This document shows, piece by piece, positions 1 through 4,345 of a stretch of 7,750 nucleotides of DNA (positions are counted from its first letter, which is position 1; each line of letters begins with the position of its first letter). This stretch comes from Intestinibacillus sp050255995 (GTDB lineage: Bacteria > Bacillota > Clostridia > Oscillospirales > Butyricicoccaceae): NCBI GenBank assembly GCA_050255995.1, contig JBFWIM010000086.1:1-7750 (forward strand), in the 5' to 3' direction. The position numbers and the translations under genes were made by a program. The notes beneath the pieces were generated by a model that saw nothing but the letters and a program-made list of their open reading frames with translations, had not been told where the DNA came from and ran no database searches.

Positions 1-312
1 GACGACTGCCACTTTTTTCAGACCTTCGAGCTCGCTCGCCTGACCCAGCGGGCCGACGAAGTCGTGCAGGCTGTCGCCCGCGTTCAGAAGCCCCAGCGCT
101 TTTGTGGTTGCGCCGACCTCCTGGAAGATGATGGTCACGGTTCCCGCTTCACGGTCGAATGCCGCGATCGTGAGCGGTACGCGCTCGCCATTGTCGCTGA
201 CGCGCAGAATGATGAACTGGCCCGGCTCCGCTTTGCGCGCGACGTTCGGCGCGTCGATCACCATGAGTTTGGTGTTCGCGTTCAGTGTTTTTTTCTCTAA
301 AACTTCAAACAT
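1..312 (-). CDS. nfnA: NfnA-type ferredoxin--NADP+ reductase alpha subunit (FAD/NAD-binding), N-terminal part
   Basis: The first 104 codons of a minus-strand gene whose 3' end lies beyond the left edge. It begins MFEVLEKKTLNANTKLMVID and continues through the FAD-binding beta-barrel typical of the sulfide dehydrogenase/NfnA/PyrK group. PGQFIILRV lies at about residues 29-37, GERVPLTIA at 42-50 (the R-x-P-L-T flavin-contact motif) and DFVGPLGQAS at 84-93. In the family this subunit holds FAD and NAD(H), partners a larger FeS flavoprotein (NfnB/GltD-like), and moves electrons between ferredoxin, NADH and NADPH in the cytoplasm. The GERVPLTIA form fits NfnA better than PyrK, which usually has an RRPISI-like motif here. 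The ATG is supported by AGGAGG at 325-330, with a rather long 12-nt spacing, and by a strong promoter at 358-386. The NAD-binding domain and the C-terminal FeS cysteines are outside the window, so PyrK cannot be fully excluded. The next gene leftwards should be nfnB if the pair is intact. Confidence 0.85.
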   Translation of the reverse strand, partial: MFEVLEKKTLNANTKLMVIDAPNVARKAEPGQFIILRVSDNGERVPLTIAAFDREAGTVTIIFQEVGATTKALGLLNAGDSLHDFVGPLGQASELEGLKKVAVV

Positions 313-357
313 TTTTACCTGATTCCTCCTCAATAACGTTCCGCTGCAAACAATATC

Positions 358-386
358 ATTATACAATTTCCGTAACAAATATGCAA
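358..386 (-). promoter_or_regulatory. Sigma-A-type promoter of the nfnA-like gene
   Basis: Read on the minus strand: TTGCAT (381-386), a 17-nt spacer, then a perfect TATAAT (358-363). Transcription would start near position 350, giving a leader of about 40 nt that includes the AGGAGG at 325-330. The box lies in the 124-nt gap downstream of the amidase-like gene, so nfnA has its own promoter. I see no convincing terminator for the amidase-like gene in this gap; the T-run after its stop has no stable stem, so read-through is possible. Confidence 0.85.
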
Positions 387-436
387 GAGCGGATGCGCCA
401 TTTCACGAGGTATGCCTTAAAAAACCAACCAGTTAT

Positions 437-1183
437 TCAATAATTCAGAGTAATGTATTCCGAACGCGCGTAGCCCACATGGTCGTCATGGCGCAGCAAA
501 AACCAATGGTTCCATTCGCCGAGCACGCTGACCGGATCGCCGTCCTGGGCGGTTGCGACCACCGGGGCGTCATAGGCCGGGCGGGCGCGGATATTCAGCT
601 GCCCGGAGGTCAGGTCCACCGTTGCGGGCCTGGCAGGGGCGGGCTCAATATACGGCACGTCGAAGTACTGCGTAATGGAGAGGGCCAGGTTGCGCGCGAT
701 ATTGTTAATATTATTCTGGATCCAATCCGTGCTTTCCGGGGAACCGCGATAGGCGATTTCGACGAGCGTGGCGGGCGCCCGTGTTTGCGCGACCTCGGCG
801 AGCGCTCTGGACGGTACCGCTCTGATGATAGCCGGGGCTGGTATCAGGGTTTGCAGATTGTTTGCGATGATTTTGGCGAGCCGCTCACTGTTTTCGTCTC
901 CGGATCTGTAAAAAATGTCTGTGACGCCCGGTGCGCTGCCCGTAGAGCTTGGAAGATCCTCTGAAATGAGCGCCAGATGGACATCATACATGCCTGCATT
1001 GGAGGCTTGAATGGCTTCTTCCGCAGTCATACCGGGCTGGTTACGGCCAAAAACAATGCCGCTTGCTGATAAGTACGGTTCCATGGCGTTCGTAATCTGA
1101 TCTGTGAGGTACCCTTCGTCGTTTTCTTCGCCCGTAATCTCGCTATACCCCACTGCGGAAGGGGATAAGTAAATGGTCGGCAT
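437..1183 (-). CDS. N-acetylmuramoyl-L-alanine amidase-like (Amidase_3 fold) protein with C-terminal bacterial SH3 domain
   Basis: A 248-residue protein in two parts. Residues 1-175 resemble a Clostridia branch of the Amidase_3 (zinc-dependent cell-wall amidase) family: MPTIYLSPS at the start, TNAMEPYLSASGI at 31-43, AIQASNAG at 57-64, YDVHLAL at 66-72, and RAPATLVEIAYRGSPES at 135-151, which carries the conserved glutamate E142. Residues 187-247 form an SH3b domain (LNIRARP at 196-202, VGYARSEYI at 236-244), usually a cell-wall binding module. A proline/alanine linker (PAPARPA) joins them. The first zinc histidine, normally in a DPGHGG-like motif, is absent from LSPSAVGYSE. The SLHxNA-type motif carrying the second reads ALISEDLP at 71-78. 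Activity is therefore doubtful. No signal peptide or membrane segment is visible, so export is unexplained. The start at 1183 is chosen over an in-frame ATG 23 codons upstream because AAAGGAGGC at 1191-1199 sits just before it. Family assignment is firm; function is not. Confidence 0.82.
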   Translation of the reverse strand: MPTIYLSPSAVGYSEITGEENDEGYLTDQITNAMEPYLSASGIVFGRNQPGMTAEEAIQASNAGMYDVHLALISEDLPSSTGSAPGVTDIFYRSGDENSERLAKIIANNLQTLIPAPAIIRAVPSRALAEVAQTRAPATLVEIAYRGSPESTDWIQNNINNIARNLALSITQYFDVPYIEPAPARPATVDLTSGQLNIRARPAYDAPVVATAQDGDPVSVLGEWNHWFLLRHDDHVGYARSEYITLNY

Positions 1184-1190
1184 TAGAACG

Positions 1191-1199
1191 GCCTCCTTT
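1191..1199 (-). promoter_or_regulatory. Ribosome binding site that fixes the start of the amidase-like gene
   Basis: The minus strand reads AAAGGAGGC, 7 nt before the ATG at 1181-1183. It lies inside the longer reading frame that starts at 1252, which argues that the longer start is not used. A weak upstream promoter candidate is TTGCAC (1247-1252), 17 nt, CATAGA (1224-1229); its -10 matches consensus at only three positions. Confidence 0.7.
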
Positions 1200-1611
1200 A
1201 AAAACGATTGGTTGTATTTGCAGTCTATGCGAACCCGTCGGAGCGAGTGCAAACGGAATTGCCTGGCAGGCGCGCTGAAAGCCGCCGACAGGGAAGGGTT
1301 TCGGCGGTGAGGGCGGCATCTGTCGCAAACGGAAAAAATGCTTGCGGAAAAGTTCCGTTCCTTTCGCGCGATTCGGACAGGATTCCCCCGAACACTGTGG
1401 CAGAATTAGGAAAAGGCACGGAAGGGGTTTTCTCATGAAGGCGGTACGGGTTTTGATCTGGCTTCTGGCATTCGCGTTTGCGCTGCTGCGGCAATGAGAC
1501 GGGGAACGTACGGGCAAGCCGGTCGGTAAGAAAGATTCGGCGCGGCCGTTCCCAGGGTTTCGGGCGTGAAACGGATTGGGCATTGGGGTGTGAAATTAAG
1601 CAACATAGCAG
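1200..1611. other. Gene-poor GC-rich intergenic region
   Basis: Between the divergent amidase-like gene and the plus-strand cysteine-rich pair I find no recognisable gene. Reading frames here on either strand give low-complexity Arg/Pro/Ser-rich translations without family features. Visible structure includes a 7-bp inverted repeat, CCGCCGA (1282-1288) with TCGGCGG (1301-1307) around a 12-nt loop; a small dyad GCCTGGCAGGC at 1261-1271; and a possible micropeptide at 1435-1497. No T-run follows the hairpin on either strand, so it is not a standard terminator. I recognise no riboswitch core. A small RNA or a decayed gene is possible but not shown. Confidence 0.5.
1435..1497 (+). CDS. Possible 20-residue hydrophobic micropeptide
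   Basis: The frame reads MKAVRVLIWLLAFAFALLRQ and then TGA. It has the shape of a minimal single-span membrane peptide: a positive N-terminus (K2, R5), an uninterrupted hydrophobic core from about residue 6 to 18, and a polar RQ tail. GGAAGGGG at 1420-1427 precedes the ATG with 7 nt spacing, so a ribosome binding site is plausible. A poor extended -10-like TGGCAGAAT lies at 1398-1406, with no good -35. After the TGA the same frame stays open for 23 more codons, ending at 1569, with no hydrophobic character. It could be a genuine small membrane protein, the remnant of a signal peptide, or chance in GC-rich DNA. I do not recognise the family. Confidence 0.22.
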   Translation: MKAVRVLIWLLAFAFALLRQ

Positions 1612-1640
1612 TTGCAATTCTGTCCCCAAGCGGGTATGAT
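1612..1640 (+). promoter_or_regulatory. Sigma-A-type promoter of the cysteine-rich gene pair
   Basis: TTGCAA at 1612-1617, a 17-nt spacer, and TATGAT at 1635-1640: one mismatch to the consensus -10 and two to the -35. Transcription would start near 1647, leaving a short leader of about 25 nt that contains AGAGGTG at 1658-1664, 7 nt before the ATG at 1672. It is the only good plus-strand promoter I see, and it makes 1672-2312 a compact two-gene unit. Confidence 0.75.
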
Positions 1641-1671
1641 GAGAGCAGGATAAAAAGAGAGGTGCTTTTCG

Positions 1672-2004
1672 ATGCAGATTGACAACAATCCGCTGGCGAT
1701 CCGCCAGAATGAACTGGACCGCGAAGGTCACAAAAAAGAAGCCTATGAAATGAAAATGGAATTTTTGCGCCAGGTACGCGAAAGCGGCGACCACTGTCCC
1801 TGTAAGGAAAAATGCCCGCATCATGCCAACTGCTTTGAGTGTGTAACCATCCACCGAGGGCATCGCGATCATTTGCCCCTGTGCATGTGGGATATGATCA
1901 ATGAACGCCTGTACGCGCTCTCCCTGCTGACAGAGGGTTCGCTTGCGCGGTTTGAACCCGGCAAAACCGAAAGCTGTGCGGGTTGCGACGCTTGCGCCCC
2001 ATGA
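1672..2004 (+). CDS. Small Cys/His-rich metal-binding-type protein with C-terminal CxxCxxC
   Basis: A 110-residue soluble protein of unknown function. Residues 1-38 are charged and probably helical (NPLAIRQNELDREG at 6-19). Residues 41-71 hold a dense cluster: C42, C44, C48, C54, C57, H61, H64, H67 and C71, arranged C-x-C-x3-C-x5-C-x2-C-x3-H-x2-H-x2-HLP-x-C. The spacing recalls small zinc-binding domains such as DUF6485, whose core also runs through CxxC to an LPxC; this comparison is from memory. A second cluster, C102, C105 and C108 (SCAGCDACAP), ends two residues before the stop. Nine cysteines and at least three clustered histidines suggest one zinc site and perhaps a second metal or FeS site. 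There is no signal peptide or membrane segment, so it is probably cytoplasmic. The stop overlaps the next gene's ATG, so the two products are probably made together. Similar proteins seem to occur across Clostridia as conserved hypotheticals. Confidence 0.8.
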   Translation: MQIDNNPLAIRQNELDREGHKKEAYEMKMEFLRQVRESGDHCPCKEKCPHHANCFECVTIHRGHRDHLPLCMWDMINERLYALSLLTEGSLARFEPGKTESCAGCDACAP

Positions 2005-2312
2005 AACGGGAGCTCAAATGTCTGCGCTGCGGCACTGTGATGCGTTCCATGGGACTGGAGTCCATTCAACTGGGGCACCTTGGTCTGTTTCTTGGACAGC
2101 TCGATAACCGGTTGTCCGGCACGCTTGAGGTTGAAATTATGGTTTGCCCATCCTGCCGTAAACTTGAGTTTTACGAACGCGGCGGTGCGGAGGTTGACCC
2201 GCCGGCAAATCCGGCCCGCCTGTCACCGGCCGGGTGGAAGGAGACGCACAGCCGTCCGGCACAGGATGGTTATCATGTACATAGGCGCGGCGGACGGCGG
2301 GAAAAAGAATGA
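2001..2312 (+). CDS. Small zinc-ribbon protein, coupled to the upstream Cys-rich gene
   Basis: A 103-residue protein with a classic zinc ribbon: C7-x2-C10 (CLRC) at the N-terminus and C49-x2-C52 (CPSC) followed by KLEFYE, about 40 residues apart. Between the knuckles lies an amphipathic stretch (LGHLGLFLGQLDNRLSGTLEVEI, residues 24-46) as seen in Clostridia nucleic-acid-binding-like zinc ribbons annotated only as hypothetical. Residues 61-103 are Pro/Arg-rich and basic (RRGGRR at 96-101), look unlike the ribbon, and may be a lineage-specific tail. The ATG at 2001 overlaps the previous stop as ATGA and has no Shine-Dalgarno of its own, which indicates translational coupling. A TTG start 18 nt earlier is possible but unneeded. 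An 8-bp inverted repeat, GCCGTCCG (2251-2258) with CGGACGGC (2291-2298), lies in the tail-coding part. A role in binding RNA, DNA or a protein partner is inference only. Confidence 0.75.
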   Translation: MKRELKCLRCGTVMRSMGLESIQLGHLGLFLGQLDNRLSGTLEVEIMVCPSCRKLEFYERGGAEVDPPANPARLSPAGWKETHSRPAQDGYHVHRRGGRREKE

Positions 2313-2340
2313 GTGCGAAGCATTCTTGATGCAAAGACAT

Positions 2341-2380
2341 GAAAACGGCAGCGCCGGGACTTTCCGGCGCTGCCGTTTTC
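2341..2380 (+). terminator. Symmetric hairpin terminator after the Cys-rich pair
   Basis: A perfect 17-bp stem, GAAAACGGCAGCGCCGG (2341-2357) with its exact complement at 2364-2380, closed by the 6-nt loop GACTTT. The A-run and T-run form the stem base on both strands, so it could stop transcripts from either direction. It lies 28 nt after the zinc-ribbon stop, between converging units. The T-run beyond the stem is short, so efficiency may be moderate. Confidence 0.75.
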
Positions 2381-2410
2381 TGTGCTGCTGATTTCCCGTT
2401 TGGCTAAGGC

Positions 2411-2459
2411 ATCAAAAAGCAAAGCGCCTGATCCGGACGAAAGACACGGATACAGGCGC
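2411..2459 (-). terminator. Rho-independent terminator of the DUF554 gene
   Basis: On the minus strand, 12 nt after the DUF554 stop, GCGCCTG-T-ATCCG pairs with CGGATCAGGCGC (arms at 2447-2459 and 2424-2435). This gives 12 bp with one bulged base around an 11-nt loop. It is followed directly by TTTGCTTTTTGAT (2411-2423), the expected U-rich tail. Direction is clear from the T-run. Confidence 0.85.
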
Positions 2460-2471
2460 ATGGGAGATTTC

Positions 2472-3176
2472 TTATAGATTCAGTAAGTAGGAGAACGGCA
2501 TCACCAGCACCAGGGCGGGCAGAAAATTGGTGACCGGGATGTCCTTGATCTTTGCAATGCGAAAACCGGTAAAAAACATGATTGCACCGCCGCAGGCCGA
2601 AAAGTCGGCGATCATGGTTGGCGTCGCATGCGGGACGATCAGACCCGCGCAGGCGAACAGGATCAGCAGGATTACCGCCTGCGGGGCGGCGAGCAGGCTG
2701 ACAATGATACCCAGCGTGGTCGCAAATGCCACAGCCGTTACAAAGTCCAGGACGGATTTTGCCATCAGGAAGCTGCCGTCGCCGGTCATGCCCTCATTCA
2801 GCGCGCCGAAGAAGCCGGAACCGTTGAATACAAACAGAATGATCACGCCGATCAGCATATTAATGTCGGCATTATCGCCTCCCGACAGTCTGGGCATGAT
2901 GCGGGTAACGGCTTTCTGCGCGTGCGCGCCGACCACATTGAGGCGCTTCTCCAGGTGCAGCAGTTCGCCGATGATCGCGCCGAGCAGCAATGCGCCGACC
3001 ACCGCCGCCATGGTTTTGAGGTCGCGCATGGTGGCGGTGCCGATGACAAACGACATAATGCCGCAATAGAGCGGCAGATTGTCCTTGAGGAACTGTGGGA
3101 CGACGGCGCGCAGTATCGTGCCAAGCAGGCCGCCCAGCAGGACGGAACAGATATTGACAAGGATGCCAACCGGCAT
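2472..3176 (-). CDS. DUF554 family integral membrane protein (YdfK-like)
   Basis: A 234-residue polytopic membrane protein, close to the usual family length. The N-terminus MPVGILVNICSVLLGGLLGT matches the DUF554 start. Hydrophobic segments lie at about 3-25, 37-48, 56-72, 106-124, 141-162, 166-183, 192-205 and 217-233. Characteristic stretches are GTATMRDLK (46-54), ALNEGMTGDGSFLMAKSVLD (125-144) and AKIKDIPVTNFLPAL (208-222). The molecular function of DUF554 is not established; small-solute transport has been suggested but I can add nothing from sequence. An in-frame ATG seven codons upstream is rejected because it overlaps the Shine-Dalgarno AAAGGGGG at 3186-3193, which sits 9 nt before the ATG at 3176. 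The ABC-operon terminator ends only 22 nt upstream of the start, so any dedicated promoter must lie within or before that hairpin, or the gene depends on read-through. Its own terminator follows the stop. Confidence 0.9.
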   Translation of the reverse strand: MPVGILVNICSVLLGGLLGTILRAVVPQFLKDNLPLYCGIMSFVIGTATMRDLKTMAAVVGALLLGAIIGELLHLEKRLNVVGAHAQKAVTRIMPRLSGGDNADINMLIGVIILFVFNGSGFFGALNEGMTGDGSFLMAKSVLDFVTAVAFATTLGIIVSLLAAPQAVILLILFACAGLIVPHATPTMIADFSACGGAIMFFTGFRIAKIKDIPVTNFLPALVLVMPFSYLLNL

Positions 3177-3198
3177 TGGATGATTCCCCCTTTTCATT

Positions 3199-3239
3199 AA
3201 AAAGGCGGCATGTCCCGAGGTGGGATATGCCGCCTTTTT
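3199..3239 (-). terminator. Terminator of the sugar ABC operon
   Basis: An 18-position stem, AAAAAGGCGGCATGTCCC (3199-3216) with GGGATATGCCGCCTTTTT (3222-3239), with a 5-nt loop. All pairs are Watson-Crick except one position, G.U on plus-strand RNA and A.C on minus-strand RNA. The A/T ends make it work in either direction. On the minus strand it lies 41 nt past the substrate-binding-protein stop and just before the DUF554 ribosome binding site. A second small hairpin, GGCAAA-loop-TTTGCC (3266-3280), directly abuts the binding-protein stop codon. Confidence 0.85.
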
Positions 3240-3280
3240 TACTTAACCGTATCGTATATCAGGCCGGCAAAGCGTTTGCC

Positions 3281-4279
3281 TTACTGATAGTCCGCTACGT
3301 TGCTCTTATCTACCCAAACGCATTCGGTGTAGTTGATTGGCTCAACCTTGTCGCCGTTCAGGTACTTAACCATGGTTTCTACGCCCAGACCGCCCTGACC
3401 GGGAGCATCCTGGGATACGGTGCCTGCGAGGCGGCCGTCCGCAATTGCCTTGATCGCGTCGGAAACCGCGTCCAGACCGTAAACCGGAATGTTGGCCTGC
3501 TTGCCCGCGTCTTCAATCGCCTTCAGGGCGCCCATCGCCATGGAGTCATTCTGGGAAACAACCGCATTGATTTCCTTGCCGGTGGAGAGCCAGTTTTCCA
3601 CAAGCTTCAGCGCGTCGGCGGTGACCCAGTTCGCGGTCTCCTGGAAGACGACCTTCACGTCCGGGTACTTCGCCAGGATCTCGTCATAGCCTGCCTTGCG
3701 CTTGAGCTGCGCGTCGGAGCCCATGGGGCCATAGATGATGGCAATGTTGCCCTTGCCGCCCAGCGCGTCAAGCGCCTTCTGCATCTGCAGCTTGCTGGCA
3801 GCCGCTTCGTCGCCGCCGCAATAAGACACAGCCATGGTATCCTGGTTCTTCATCTGCTGAACCACTGTAATGACCGGAATGCCCGCGTCGTTGGCTTCCT
3901 TGACAGCCGGAACAATACCGTCCGCAGAGATCGGCTCCACAAGGATGCCATCATAGCCCTGGTTGATCGCAGTCTCGATCTGGTTGATCTGGGTCTGCTG
4001 GTCCTGCTTGCCGTCGAACACCTCAACGGTTACTCCCAGCTCCTCGGCCTTGGCCTTCGCGCCCTTGCCGACCGCGGTGGGGAACTCGTTGGTCTGGTGG
4101 CTCATGCAAAGCGCGATCTTGTAGTTTTTCTGGCTGTCGCCTGCCGCGGAATCGCTCGTGCCGCTCGGCTGGGTGCCGTCATCGGTTTTGGCGGTATCAC
4201 CGCTCTTGTCGCCGCCGCAGGCCGTCAGGCTCATTGCCATGGCGCCAAGGAGCAGCATGGATAACAATCTCTTCTTCAT
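3281..4279 (-). CDS. Sugar ABC transporter substrate-binding lipoprotein (RbsB-like, Peripla_BP_4 family)
   Basis: A 332-residue secreted lipoprotein. Residues 1-20 are a lipoprotein signal peptide (MKKRLLSMLLLGAMAMSLTA) with the lipobox LTAC, so C21 would be lipidated and anchored to the outer face of the membrane. A Gly/Ser/Asp-rich tether runs to about residue 51, followed by the two-lobed sugar-binding fold (KIALCMSHQTNEF 54-66, GILVEP 111-116, AGIPVITV 132-139, SQNDSMAMGALKAIEDAG 242-259, VYGLDAVSDAIKAI 266-279, AGTVSQD 285-291). Aligned from memory with E. coli RbsB, the ligand residues R194, N244, D270 and Q290 are kept. The D89-R90 pair is V140-Q141, N64 is E115, F164 is W218 and F214 is L269. 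A non-ribose ligand is therefore likely. AGGAGG at 4288-4293 with 8-nt spacing sets the start. It is the last gene of the operon and probably has an extra promoter at 4308-4316. Confidence 0.93.
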   Translation of the reverse strand: MKKRLLSMLLLGAMAMSLTACGGDKSGDTAKTDDGTQPSGTSDSAAGDSQKNYKIALCMSHQTNEFPTAVGKGAKAKAEELGVTVEVFDGKQDQQTQINQIETAINQGYDGILVEPISADGIVPAVKEANDAGIPVITVVQQMKNQDTMAVSYCGGDEAAASKLQMQKALDALGGKGNIAIIYGPMGSDAQLKRKAGYDEILAKYPDVKVVFQETANWVTADALKLVENWLSTGKEINAVVSQNDSMAMGALKAIEDAGKQANIPVYGLDAVSDAIKAIADGRLAGTVSQDAPGQGGLGVETMVKYLNGDKVEPINYTECVWVDKSNVADYQ

Positions 4280-4307
4280 AAACTCTTCCTCCTATAACAT
4301 GGATGAA

Positions 4308-4316
4308 ATTATACCA
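4308..4316 (-). promoter_or_regulatory. Extended -10 promoter candidate directly upstream of the binding-protein gene
   Basis: The minus strand reads TGGTATAAT: a perfect TATAAT (4308-4313) preceded by the TGn extension (4314-4316). No good -35 is present 16-18 nt upstream, which extended -10 promoters tolerate. Transcription would start near 4301, giving a leader of about 21 nt with the AGGAGG at 4288-4293. It would let the binding protein be made in excess over the permease and ATPase, as such systems usually need. Confidence 0.5.
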
Positions 4317-4323
4317 GGGCGGG

Positions 4324-4345
4324 GCAAGCGCTCAGGCGCGCTTGC
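4324..4345 (-). other. Hairpin spanning the permease stop codon
   Basis: A perfect 8-bp inverted repeat, GCAAGCGC (4324-4331) with GCGCTTGC (4338-4345), and a 6-nt loop that on the operon mRNA reads GCCTGA. The permease TGA (4332-4334) is in that loop. Wobble pairs can extend the base. No T-run follows, so it is not an ordinary terminator. It could be a 3' mRNA-stabilising or processing element separating the permease and binding-protein messages. Confidence 0.5.

Noticed and set aside
287..295. A decayed second ATPase site in the sugar ATPase (Walker A Lys to Arg; these are protein residue numbers within the gene at 5312-6817)
   Set aside because: This substitution is the rule in RbsA-type double ATPases, so it is not a sign of a broken gene.
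479..964. A 161-codon plus-strand frame opposite the amidase-like gene
   Set aside because: It is antisense to a gene with recognisable domains and a strong ribosome binding site; the translation is Arg/Gly-rich noise.
1225..1872. A 215-codon minus-strand frame
   Set aside because: It overlaps the Cys-rich gene antisense and the intergenic region, lacks a Shine-Dalgarno, and its translation resembles no protein family. The plus-strand gene has a promoter, a ribosome binding site and conserved motifs.
2251..2298. An 8-bp inverted repeat (GCCGTCCG/CGGACGGC) as a terminator or recombination site
   Set aside because: The arms are 32 nt apart, lie inside the zinc-ribbon coding sequence, and have no T-run; chance is likely in GC-rich DNA.
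3177..3197. A seven-residue N-terminal extension of DUF554 (MKRGNHP)
   Set aside because: The upstream ATG sits on top of the AAAGGGGG ribosome binding site that serves the ATG at 3176, and the family starts at MPVG-like sequence.
3176..4264. A 362-codon open frame on the plus strand
   Set aside because: It lies antisense to the well-supported binding-protein gene, in the frame that stays open as a by-product of GC-biased codon use. Its translation has no family features and no ribosome binding site.
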